This document shows positions 26,474 to 34,768 of a stretch of 64,000 bases of DNA, in pieces. The stretch comes from Lewinella sp. IMCC34191 (GTDB taxonomy: Bacteria; Bacteroidota; Bacteroidia; Chitinophagales; Saprospiraceae), in the NCBI RefSeq assembly GCF_003390935.1, contig NZ_QNQZ01000003.1, forward strand, positions 1 to 64,000, written 5' to 3'. Numbering within the stretch: position 1 is the stretch's first letter; every line of letters begins with the position of its first letter. The position numbers and the translations under genes are program-made. The notes under the pieces were generated by a model that saw nothing but the letters and a program-made list of their open reading frames with translations, made no database searches and was not told the origin of the DNA.

Positions 26474-26481
26474 TATATTTA
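26474..26481 (+). promoter_or_regulatory. candidate -7 box upstream of rhaM
   Basis: TATATTTA, one base from TAnnTTTG, 20 nt upstream of the rhaM start. The same octamer in a nearly identical context (ATATATTTACTT) occurs upstream of the CUB-protein gene at 62034. No convincing -33 box. Confidence 0.35.
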
Positions 26482-26501
26482 CTTTACGCCAAATCCCGAC
26501 C

Positions 26502-26819
26502 ATGATGACTCGCAAGGCCTTCAAAATGACCGTTTACGCCGATCGCATCGACGAATACAAGAAGCGGCACGATCCGATCTGGCCCGAACTGGCGGAAACC
26601 CTGAAGCGCCACGGCGTCAGTAATTACGCCATCTTCCTGGACGCCACCACGAATACGCTGTTCGGTTACGCGGAGATCGCATCGGAGGAGCAGTGGACCG
26701 CGATTGCCGAAACGGAGATCTGCCAGCGGTGGTGGACCTCGATGAAGGAACTGATGGAGACCAACCCCGATGACAGTCCGGTGAGCGTAGACTTAGAGCA
26801 AGTGTTCCATTTAGACTAG
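26502..26819 (+). CDS. rhaM: L-rhamnose mutarotase
   Basis: 105 residues, full length for the family, starting at the ATG at 26502 (a second ATG follows directly). Dimeric alpha-beta barrel enzyme that interconverts the alpha and beta anomers of L-rhamnose. Family marks: DRIDEYKKRHDPIWPEL near the start, NYAIFLDATTNTLFGY, and the C-terminal WWTSMKELMETNPDDSPVS. It closes the rhamnose locus but is separated from the regulator by the TonB-domain gene. The frame extends upstream to 26361 without family similarity. Confidence 0.94.
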   Translation: MMTRKAFKMTVYADRIDEYKKRHDPIWPELAETLKRHGVSNYAIFLDATTNTLFGYAEIASEEQWTAIAETEICQRWWTSMKELMETNPDDSPVSVDLEQVFHLD

Positions 26820-26829
26820 CGGCCGGCAC

Positions 26830-28032
26830 CTACCCTCCGGGGGTACGATTCAGCCACCGACCATCCTCCCCGAGGCAGAGTTCGTCGCGGTCGGAACGCC
26901 AGTCGAGGTACCGCGCGATCACCTCGGTCTCGGCGGAAAGGAGCTTGAGGAGGTTGCGCAGTCGCCGTTCTTCGATATCGAGGAGAAGTTGCGGGTCGAC
27001 GCCCGCGCGTGCAGATGCCGCGCCGGCGAGGCGGGCCAAGTCCTGGTCCTCCGATTCGAAGGCCCGTCGGAGCTGCTGATAGAAATCGATGGCCGTGAGC
27101 AGTTCGCGGCGGGAGGCGGCCCGGCGGGCGCTTTGCATTTGATCCTCGAGGGTTCCGTTGGCCTCGATCCACTCCCGTTCGAGTTCGAGGCTTCGCACCT
27201 TCAGCTGGCGGTCGCCGGAGTTCTCCAGGCGAAAAGCCAGGCCTACGTGAAAACGCTGATCGAGCTCATCGTTCGGATTGCCGCGGTAGCGGAACTGCAC
27301 GAAATCCAGAATACCCCGCTCCTCGGCCTGCTCCAGTGCGATTTCCCGGTCGATAAGCGCCAATTCGTAATCGCGTTCCGCTTGGGCATACACGGGTGTC
27401 CGGGGGGAGACGAGCAAGGAAGTAATTTGCTCCGCCGTGGGCATTTCCGCAAAGGTTAGGCTGTCGCCGACGAGCCCGTATACTTGTCGGAGCCCTTCGT
27501 CTTCGGCGGTACCCTCCTGGCGGCGCAGGGTTAGGTCCGTCCGCGCCGTGCGCAGGTCGAACAGTTCGTCGTAGTCCAGCCGGAGCCGACCGATGTCCAG
27601 GTCGTAAAGGCGGCCGCGGTCGTCGAGCACGCGTTGCAGGGAGTCCAGAATCTTTCGATGGCGATCCTCGTGATAGAGTCGCAACCACGCATGGTACAGA
27701 TCCTCGACAAGCTCGCAGCGGGCCTCGCTTTGCTCCAGATCCGGGGCCTCCCGCAGGGTACGGAAGAGGTCACGCTGGGCGCGGGCCAGCCCGGGGGCGG
27801 CAAACTGCAGGCGTGCGGTGTACTCCTGCCGAGCCGGATCAAAACGGTCTGTCTCCGTACGCAAATCGTAGGCCGTGATCAGGGGCGTTCGCAGGGGGCG
27901 CGTGTCCATCCGGCCCGGCACGTCATCCGGTGGCAGCGTTTGTGCAAAAAAGACTTGTACGTCGACCGTCTGCGCGGACAGCATGCCGGTACAGACAAGA
28001 AAAACCGGTAGAAAAAGGCAGAGCATCCTCAT
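26830..28032 (-). CDS. TolC-like exported protein of a DUF4956/HlyD operon
   Basis: 400 residues. Signal peptide (MLCLFLPVFLVCTGMLSAQ), then almost entirely helical, Arg/Glu/Leu-rich sequence in two similar halves (ARAQRDLFRTLREAPDLEQS; LALIDREIALEQAEERGILD), with a strand-like RGNPNDELDQRFHVGLAFRL between. That layout fits a divergent outer membrane efflux (TolC-like) protein; I see no clear motif, so the assignment leans on position after an HlyD-like gene. Its ATG overlaps the HlyD stop as ATGA. Convergent with rhaM (10 bp). Confidence 0.65.
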   Translation of the reverse strand: MRMLCLFLPVFLVCTGMLSAQTVDVQVFFAQTLPPDDVPGRMDTRPLRTPLITAYDLRTETDRFDPARQEYTARLQFAAPGLARAQRDLFRTLREAPDLEQSEARCELVEDLYHAWLRLYHEDRHRKILDSLQRVLDDRGRLYDLDIGRLRLDYDELFDLRTARTDLTLRRQEGTAEDEGLRQVYGLVGDSLTFAEMPTAEQITSLLVSPRTPVYAQAERDYELALIDREIALEQAEERGILDFVQFRYRGNPNDELDQRFHVGLAFRLENSGDRQLKVRSLELEREWIEANGTLEDQMQSARRAASRRELLTAIDFYQQLRRAFESEDQDLARLAGAASARAGVDPQLLLDIEERRLRNLLKLLSAETEVIARYLDWRSDRDELCLGEDGRWLNRTPGG

Positions 28033-29048
28033 CGCTTCGCTGCCTTCCCGAGGTAGCGCAGTCCTACTTTCTCCTTTTGTAGAAAACGGTTGTCTACCGG
28101 TATGGCGACGGTCACCTCCCGCCCGTAACTCTTTACCTCCGGGAAGCGGCGGAGTCGTTCCGGAATTTCCACGATGCGGCTGCCCAGACCGATTACCTTG
28201 CCTTCGTAATAGAGCGATTCATCCTGCAGGCTTATCGCGCGGAAGCGATCGCCGTTGTTGACCGTCACGGCCTGATCCTCGTGCACATAGCCCTTGACCA
28301 ATTCGCTATGTGGCTCGTAAAAGGTGACCAGGGTGGCGAAGGCTGATTTGAATTCCCCCTCCCGGCAGTTCAGCCCGCCAATGTAGCCCCGTGCGGGAGC
28401 GGTCAGTACGATCTCCTGTTCCAGATTGGCCCGCTCGTATTCCGCCTCGGCCTCGATACGCCGGATGCGCTCGCGGTAGGGCGCTTGGCCGTAACGCAGT
28501 TCGCTGCGGATTGCCCCGACCCGCTGGACGTAACCGGCTGTAATTCGCTCGCGCTCGTTGTGCAGGCTGTTCCTCCGGTCGATAAGCGGCTGGTAATCGC
28601 CTTCCGCCAGGGTTATGCTGGTCAGCTGGCCGGCGGCGGTACGCCGATAGTCGATCTCGGATTCCACCTCCGCCAATTGCTCGTCGATCTTGGCCAGTTC
28701 GGCGGTTTCCTCCGTTTTCATTCGGTGGAGTGCCTGCTCGCGCTGATCCCGCCAGGCCGCCTCTTCGGCCTGTAGTTCATCGATCCGGTAGGGTTGGTCG
28801 GCAAGGCCGGCCTCGGGATTACGGCGTACCAACCGCAGCAAAGCCTGACCGCTGTCGACCGGCTCTCCCGCCCGGACAAGGATCTCCGTAACCTCCACGG
28901 GGTAGTTGTAATTGACCTCCGTTTCGATACTTTCCGCGAAGCCGTACATGGATAATCCTCCGCCGGGGGGATCACTGAGGAGCAAGTACAGTCCGGCGCC
29001 GGCAATCAATACCATTAGGTAAAATAAATTGAACTTCGAACGACTCAT
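28029..29048 (-). CDS. HlyD-like periplasmic adaptor
   Basis: 339 residues. One N-terminal membrane helix (FYLMVLIAGAGLYLLLS), first lipoyl half (VEVTEILVRAGEPVDSGQAL, ~51-70), a long charged coiled coil (~85-225) and second lipoyl half (ENLEQEIV-type followed by LTAPARGYIGGLNCREGE), then a beta domain. It has the membrane fusion protein layout used by tripartite exporters. It overlaps the genes on both sides by ATGA. No ABC, RND or MFS pump is encoded beside it; the only inner-membrane partner in the operon is the DUF4956 protein. Confidence 0.85.
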   Translation of the reverse strand: MSRSKFNLFYLMVLIAGAGLYLLLSDPPGGGLSMYGFAESIETEVNYNYPVEVTEILVRAGEPVDSGQALLRLVRRNPEAGLADQPYRIDELQAEEAAWRDQREQALHRMKTEETAELAKIDEQLAEVESEIDYRRTAAGQLTSITLAEGDYQPLIDRRNSLHNERERITAGYVQRVGAIRSELRYGQAPYRERIRRIEAEAEYERANLEQEIVLTAPARGYIGGLNCREGEFKSAFATLVTFYEPHSELVKGYVHEDQAVTVNNGDRFRAISLQDESLYYEGKVIGLGSRIVEIPERLRRFPEVKSYGREVTVAIPVDNRFLQKEKVGLRYLGKAAKR

Positions 29049-29731
29049 AGACGGCCGGTTTCGTGGCGCAGGCGCAACCGCACCTCCCTCACGCCGTGCA
29101 GTCCGCGTAATCTATCGGCCAATTCTTCACCCCGGTGGTCATCGCGTAGCCGCAGCGCGTAGTTCAGCTGCCGCTGCGGGGGCTCGCTGTCGAGGTGACG
29201 TGCCTGCTCCAGCCGGTGAAAGGCGCAGTACTGGCCGAGCTGCTCCTCAATGACGGATGCGTTATCCGCTGGTTGCAAGCTGCGTACACGCAGATCTCCC
29301 ACTAGATTGCCCTGCCGACTGAGGGGCGAAAACCGAAGGATGATGGCGGCCAGGCAAAAAATGAGCGTTCCGGTTAGCGCCACGGTGAAGCCGAGTACTC
29401 CAGCGGCAATCCCCACTCCGAGGGAGGCGAAAATGAAGGTGATGTTGCGGGGGTCCTCCATCGCCGTGCGAAATCGAATGATGCTCAGCGCACCTAGTAT
29501 GCCCAGGCCCCGCGCTACGCTGTCGCCGATCGCCTGCATGATCAGCGCCGCCACCATACCGATCAGTACGATGCTCTGGATGAAGTGCGCGCGCCGGTAC
29601 AGCCCCACCGTGGTGATCTGGTAGGTTATGGCGATCAGGGACGACAGAAAAAACGAGAATAAGGTCGCTACCAGTATTCCGTAGAAACTGGGCGTGTCGG
29701 GGTCGTAGGTAAGCAGGTCGAAATCGAACAT
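29045..29731 (-). CDS. DUF4956 integral membrane protein
   Basis: 228 residues. Three or four membrane helices in the first ~145 residues (ILVATLFSFFLSSLIAITY; SIVLIGMVAALIMQAIGDS; FIFASLGVGIAAGVLGFTV), with the DUF4956 hallmark GALSIIRFR followed by an acidic/Arg loop (AMEDPRN). The last ~85 residues are soluble and probably cytoplasmic, with a VREVRLRLR strand suggesting a ferredoxin-like fold. First gene of the coupled trio. DUF4956 has no established activity; elsewhere I recall it near CotH and VTC-domain genes. TATCTTTA at 29739-29746 lies 7 nt before the start codon. Confidence 0.85.
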   Translation of the reverse strand: MFDFDLLTYDPDTPSFYGILVATLFSFFLSSLIAITYQITTVGLYRRAHFIQSIVLIGMVAALIMQAIGDSVARGLGILGALSIIRFRTAMEDPRNITFIFASLGVGIAAGVLGFTVALTGTLIFCLAAIILRFSPLSRQGNLVGDLRVRSLQPADNASVIEEQLGQYCAFHRLEQARHLDSEPPQRQLNYALRLRDDHRGEELADRLRGLHGVREVRLRLRHETGRL

Positions 29732-29947
29732 CGGTCGGTAAAGATAGACACTCCTGCGGCGAGGCGGTACGCCACATCCGGACGGCTACCCCAATAGACG
29801 TAAATCGCACATCAAAAGGTTGGCCCCTCCCTCCCCCGAACGATTCTTTCGCGCCCGGCGATACCACGACAGCCCTCCGGACCGGACGGTATAGGTCTCC
29901 AAAACGGCGTTATTCGGAATGGTCCAAAAGACAATTCCAATACTCCC

Positions 29948-29980
29948 GGGACAATCGTCCAATCGCGCGGGGACAATCGT
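29948..29980. promoter_or_regulatory. GGGACAATCGT direct repeats upstream of susC
   Basis: GGGACAATCGT occurs at 29948-29958 and 29970-29980, 22 bp apart (two helical turns), and a partial copy AGACAATTCC lies at 29929. The 379-bp gap 29732-30110 has no gene. The position, 130-160 bp before the SusC start, suits an activator site for the utilisation locus, or control of the divergent DUF4956 operon. Confidence 0.45.
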
Positions 29981-30110
29981 ATGATAATTATCCTCACCGC
30001 CTTTAAACGCCCGATTATGGGTAGCATTAGATCATTATTTCCCTAAATGGGCGACGAAAAAATTTACGGTCGCCCTGCCGGCACCGTTCATAGTCTACTC
30101 AATTCCGATC

Positions 30111-33100
30111 ATGCAAGTACGCGTTAACCCGAACAGGCTCCGTTGCGGCGGTACCTTCCTCATTTTGTTCTTTCTGAATCCCCTCATCGCATTCGCCACT
30201 CCTTTCTTTGCGGAGGTCTCGGGAACCGTTACCGGCCCGGATAACGAGCCCCTGATCGGGGTTACGGTACGGCTGGCGGGCACCACCACCGGCACCGTAA
30301 CCGACCTCGAGGGGCAATATGCCATCAACAGTCCCGTACCCGCTAGCGATACCCTGCTATTCTCGTATACCGGCTTTGCAACGCAGGCCATTGCGGTCAA
30401 TGGCCGAACCGTTATCGATGTTATTATGCAGACCGATGCCCAGACGCTCGATCAGGTCGTGGTGGTGGGTTACGGAACGGTTAAGAAAAGCGACCTCACC
30501 GGGGCGGTTTCCTCCATCAAATCCGAGGAGATCACCGCCTATCCGACCGCCGGTGCCGAGCAAGCCCTGCAGGGCCGAGCCGCCGGCGTGCAGATCTCGG
30601 CGAATAACGGTGCCCCCGGTGCCGGTTACCGGGTGCGCATCCGGGGCGGTACGTCCATCAATGCCAGCAGCGACCCCATCTTTGTAGTAGACGGATTCGT
30701 GGGCGCCAGCCTGCCGCCCCCGGAAGATATCGCGAGCATCGAAGTGCTAAAGGATGCCTCGGCGACGGCCATATACGGCTCGCGCGGCGCCAATGGCGTA
30801 GTGATGGTGACCACCAAGCGTGGCACGGCCGGCCGGACCCGCATCGAACTGAACGCCAGCCACAGCCTGCAGAACGAGGTCGACCGGCTGGACCTACTCA
30901 ATGCCGACCAGTTCGCGGCCTACCAACTGGAAGTGAACCCCAGCTTCGAGCAACAGAACGGCAACACCGATTGGCAGGACCTGATTTTCCAACAGGGTTC
31001 CGTACAGAACTACCAGCTCGGCATCCGGGGCGGTTCCGAAGACGTCCGCTACTACCTCTCCGGTACCTACTTCCAGCAGGAAGGGATCATCGTCAATTCG
31101 GACTACGAGCGGTTCTCCGTGACCAGCAACATCGACATTTCCGCATCGGATCGGCTGGATATCGGTCTCAACCTGCTGGCCAAGCGGGAAAACTCGAACA
31201 GCGTGGCGACCCAGGAAACCGGAAGTGTGGTCGGCGTCGCCTACCGTTTCGAGCCCGACGTGGGCGTGCGGGACGAGACCGGACGCTACACCCAGGCGCG
31301 CATCAGCGATCGCTACATCAATGCGGTGGCCCTGGCTAACGAACCCATAGATCAAAACAATGTCGACCAGTTTAGGGGAAGCGTTTACGGAAACTACCAG
31401 ATACTGCCCGGTCTAAGCCTGCGATCAACCTTCAATGCCTCCACCAATAACGGACGAAGCGGGTTTTTCTCCCCCCGCACCCTCAACCCGGATGCGGGCA
31501 TCAACGGAACCGGCAATGTGCGCAACGGACGCAATATGTCCTTACTCACCGAGACATATATGACCTACACCCGTGACTTTACCGCTTCCAGCCTGACCGT
31601 GCTGGCGGGCTACTCCTTTCAGCGGGAAACGAGTGAATTCTTTGCGGCCGGTAACCGGAACTTCGTGACCGATGCGGGCTACTTCTTTAATCTGGGCGGC
31701 GGGTCGGAACCCTCGATTCCCAACTCCGGACGCTCGGAATCGGATATCTCCTCCTACATCGGGCGTATCAACTACTCCCTGAACGATAAGTACCTCTTCA
31801 CCCTGACCGGCCGCTACGATGGCACCTCCGTATTCAGTGACGGCAACAAATGGGCGGTCTTCCCTTCGGGAGCCGTCGCCTGGAATATGGCGCGGGAAGA
31901 CTTCATGTCGGACAGTGACCTCTTCAGCACCTTCAAGTGGCGGGCCAGCTACGGACTTACCGGTAACCGGGCCATCGGGCCCTACAGTACGCTGGCACGC
32001 TTCAGTGATGTCTTCGTCGTGCAGAACGGTCAGATCGTCAACGCCGTATCCCCTACCTCGGTAGCCAATAACGACCTCACCTGGGAGACCACCAGCCAGC
32101 TGGATATCGGCGTTGATGTCGGCCTCTTCCAGGGGCGGCTGAACCTCACCGCGGACTACTATAGCATGGAAACCTACGACCTGCTGTTCGCCCTGCCACT
32201 GCCGGAATACAGTGGATACAGCACGCTACTGTCCAACATCGGCCGGGTGGGTAACAAGGGGTTCGAGCTATCCATCGATACCCGAAACCTGGTCGGTGAT
32301 TTTCAGTGGAATACCAACCTGAACTTCTCCCGGAACCGGAACGAGATCCTGGAGCTTCCCGACGAAAACGACATCTTCTACGGTTCCGGCCCCGGCCACA
32401 TCGTCGGATTGGGCAGTACCCAGATCCTTCGCGTCGGCGACCCGGTGGGTGTTTTCTTCGGATTCGACTACATCGGGGTGTACCAGAATGAGGGAGAAAT
32501 TCTTCCCGGCGGCAGCTTCGACCAACAGTTGGGCGGGGAACGCTTCCGGGATGTGAGCGGAGACGGCACCCTGGATTCGGACGATCGCGTGGTGATCGGC
32601 AATCCCCAGCCAGACTTCATTTTCGGCATCACCAACGAATTCTACTACCGCAATTTCGACCTGAACGTCTTCGTGCAGGGAAGCCAGGGCAACGACATCT
32701 ACAGCTATACGCTGCTGGAACTGGACCTCCTGGCGGGGCTGAATAATGCCACGACCGATGCCCTGAACCGTTGGACGCCCACCAACACCAATACCAACGT
32801 ACCGGCGGCGCAGTCCGGCCGCAGTCGCCGCTCCTCCAGCCGCTTCGTCTACGACGGCAGCTACGTCCGGCTGAAAAACATCGCCCTCGGCTATACCCTA
32901 CCGGCCGCCGCGCTGGACCGCCTCGGATTTTCCCGGCTGCGGGTATACGTCAGCGCGCAAAACATCCTCACCCTGACCAATTATCCCGGTTACGACCCGG
33001 AGGTGAACTACCGCAGCGGCGGCGGTTCCTCGGGCAATCAAAACGTCGGGCTGGACTACGCCAGTTACCCGAACGTCAAGGGGGTCACCATCGGTCTGAA

Positions 33101-33113
33101 TCTCGGCTTCTAG
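30111..33113 (+). CDS. susC: SusC/RagA-family TonB-dependent outer membrane transporter
   Basis: 1000 residues. After a signal peptide, a carboxypeptidase-like beta-sandwich (~36-110: VSGTVTGPDNEPLIGVTVRL), then a plug domain with VVVGYGTVKKSDLTGAVSSI and DPIFVVDGF, then a 22-strand barrel ending in an aromatic (NLGF). It imports oligosaccharides using TonB energy with the SusD lipoprotein as lid. It pairs with susD 24 bp downstream. The GH92 neighbour suggests a mannose-containing glycan. Confidence 0.95.
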   Translation: MQVRVNPNRLRCGGTFLILFFLNPLIAFATPFFAEVSGTVTGPDNEPLIGVTVRLAGTTTGTVTDLEGQYAINSPVPASDTLLFSYTGFATQAIAVNGRTVIDVIMQTDAQTLDQVVVVGYGTVKKSDLTGAVSSIKSEEITAYPTAGAEQALQGRAAGVQISANNGAPGAGYRVRIRGGTSINASSDPIFVVDGFVGASLPPPEDIASIEVLKDASATAIYGSRGANGVVMVTTKRGTAGRTRIELNASHSLQNEVDRLDLLNADQFAAYQLEVNPSFEQQNGNTDWQDLIFQQGSVQNYQLGIRGGSEDVRYYLSGTYFQQEGIIVNSDYERFSVTSNIDISASDRLDIGLNLLAKRENSNSVATQETGSVVGVAYRFEPDVGVRDETGRYTQARISDRYINAVALANEPIDQNNVDQFRGSVYGNYQILPGLSLRSTFNASTNNGRSGFFSPRTLNPDAGINGTGNVRNGRNMSLLTETYMTYTRDFTASSLTVLAGYSFQRETSEFFAAGNRNFVTDAGYFFNLGGGSEPSIPNSGRSESDISSYIGRINYSLNDKYLFTLTGRYDGTSVFSDGNKWAVFPSGAVAWNMAREDFMSDSDLFSTFKWRASYGLTGNRAIGPYSTLARFSDVFVVQNGQIVNAVSPTSVANNDLTWETTSQLDIGVDVGLFQGRLNLTADYYSMETYDLLFALPLPEYSGYSTLLSNIGRVGNKGFELSIDTRNLVGDFQWNTNLNFSRNRNEILELPDENDIFYGSGPGHIVGLGSTQILRVGDPVGVFFGFDYIGVYQNEGEILPGGSFDQQLGGERFRDVSGDGTLDSDDRVVIGNPQPDFIFGITNEFYYRNFDLNVFVQGSQGNDIYSYTLLELDLLAGLNNATTDALNRWTPTNTNTNVPAAQSGRSRRSSSRFVYDGSYVRLKNIALGYTLPAAALDRLGFSRLRVYVSAQNILTLTNYPGYDPEVNYRSGGGSSGNQNVGLDYASYPNVKGVTIGLNLGF

Positions 33114-33137
33114 ACAGGCCGCCTAAAAAAAACAACC

Positions 33138-34658
33138 ATGAAACATATATATATCTTCTTGCTGTTTGCCGTAGTCGCCACGGTACCATCCTGCTCCAAC
33201 CTGGAGGAGGACCCCATCGGGCTGCTGGCGCCGGAAAGCTTTTTCCGCACGCCGACCGACGTAGAGACCGCCACCCTGGGAGCTTACGCCTGGTTGGCAA
33301 ACGAAAGCCTTTACGGACGAAGACTTACCCTCACCCTCCAGCTACGTGGTGACATGTGCGACATCGGCGACCGCAACACCCCCGGCCGCCGGCAGAACGT
33401 GAACGATTTTGAAATGGGCCCCGACAATGGCATGACGGTCGAGATCTGGCCCACCTTTTACCAGCTCATCGGCACGACCAACGCCGTGATCGAAGGAGCG
33501 CAGCAACTACCCGACGGTCCCGACGCCGCGGCCGCCTACGTGGCCGAGGCACGCTTCCTCCGCGCCTTCTCTTACTATCACCTCGTGCGCCTGTTCGGTG
33601 AAATCCCGTACATCGATTTTTTCATCACCGACCCCGCCTCCGTGGGAAGCATTGAGAAAACATCGGTCGACGTGGTGTACGAGAATATCATCGCTGACCT
33701 CCAGGCCGCCAAGGCCGGTCTGCCGGATGCACAGCCCGGCGGCGTGCGCAGCCGCCCGACCCGGGGCACCGCCGCATCTTACCTCGCCTCCGTGTACCTG
33801 ACGCGCGGCAACTGGCAGGAGGCCTACAACGAGGCCAAGTTCGTCATCGACAATCGCGACGCTTTCGGGTACCGTCTGATGGAAGACTACGCGGATCTGT
33901 ATAAAGCGCGTACGGCCGACGGTCTGGCCGAGCACATTTTCGCCGTTGATTTTCTCAATAACCAAAGCGGACCCAGCGGGCAGAACGTAGACTTCCTGGG
34001 CCCCGTGACCGGCATTCGCGCCGTTACCACCCCCGACGCCCCGAACGGCGGATGGAGCGTGAGTGTGCCGTCACTCAAAGTATACACCACGTGGGACGAT
34101 CGCGACTACCGGAAGGAGGTTAGCTTTATCGATTCCGCCATGGTCGACGGGGTATGGTCGGGCTACGAAGCATTCGCCCCGAACCACAATTCCCCCCGTC
34201 CGCACATGTCTAAGTTCTTCGAGTTCTGCGGCGACAACCGGGGCGACTGCGGTGTTTCCGATAATAACTACGTAGCCTTCCGCTACGCCGAGGTGCTGCT
34301 CATTGCCGCCGAGGCAGGGCTGGAAGCCGGTATCGCGGAATCCGAAGTTCTCGGCTACCTGAACGAGGTCCGCGAGCGTGCCCGTTTCGGATCCGACTTC
34401 CCCATGGACGTAGCGCCCGGAATGGCCAAAGACGACTTGATCGACCTCATCCTGGACGATCGCCGGTTAGAGCTTTCCTTCGAATTCAAGCGCTGGTACG
34501 ACATCAAGCGTCGCCAGCTCGGTACGGAGGTCTTCACCGGTGACGACAGCCTCGAGCCGCATCCCAATTTCGATCCCAACCGGGATTACCTGATGCCCAT
34601 CCCCCAGGACGAACTGGACCGGAATGCGAATCTAGGGCCGCAAAATCCTGGCTATTAA
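33138..34658 (+). CDS. susD: SusD/RagB-family glycan-binding lipoprotein
   Basis: 506 residues. The signal peptide ends in a lipobox (VATVPSC, Cys19), as needed for surface anchoring. The SusD TPR-type fold is indicated by AEARFLRAFSYYHLVRLFG (about residues 136-154), PTRGTAASYLASVYLTRGNW, and the C-terminal ELSFEFKRWYDIKRR and YLMPIPQDELDRNANLGPQN, all family marks. It captures the glycan and closes over SusC. The transcript ends at a strong terminator at 34683. Confidence 0.95.
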   Translation: MKHIYIFLLFAVVATVPSCSNLEEDPIGLLAPESFFRTPTDVETATLGAYAWLANESLYGRRLTLTLQLRGDMCDIGDRNTPGRRQNVNDFEMGPDNGMTVEIWPTFYQLIGTTNAVIEGAQQLPDGPDAAAAYVAEARFLRAFSYYHLVRLFGEIPYIDFFITDPASVGSIEKTSVDVVYENIIADLQAAKAGLPDAQPGGVRSRPTRGTAASYLASVYLTRGNWQEAYNEAKFVIDNRDAFGYRLMEDYADLYKARTADGLAEHIFAVDFLNNQSGPSGQNVDFLGPVTGIRAVTTPDAPNGGWSVSVPSLKVYTTWDDRDYRKEVSFIDSAMVDGVWSGYEAFAPNHNSPRPHMSKFFEFCGDNRGDCGVSDNNYVAFRYAEVLLIAAEAGLEAGIAESEVLGYLNEVRERARFGSDFPMDVAPGMAKDDLIDLILDDRRLELSFEFKRWYDIKRRQLGTEVFTGDDSLEPHPNFDPNRDYLMPIPQDELDRNANLGPQNPGY

Positions 34659-34682
34659 GTCTTAAAACAGTATGTTTCAACA

Positions 34683-34714
34683 GGGCTCCGAACCGAAGTT
34701 CGGGGCCCTTTTTT
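34683..34714 (+). terminator. rho-independent terminator after susD
   Basis: GGGCTCCGAAC-CGAA-GTTCGGGGCCC: an 11-bp stem with one T-G wobble and a tetraloop, followed by six T. It separates the susCD transcript from the GH92 gene. Confidence 0.88.
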
Positions 34715-34730
34715 CATCTTCTCATGGCGA

Positions 34731-34743
34731 CGGAGCGCAGGTG
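34731..34743 (+). repeat. dispersed element copy 5 (last base differs)
   Basis: CGGAGCGCAGGTG, preceded by GGCGA. It is 25 bp upstream of the GH92 start and is followed by TATCTTTT (34747-34754), a near -7 box. Confidence 0.58.
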
Positions 34744-34768
34744 AAGTATCTTTTCCCAAAATCGAGCT

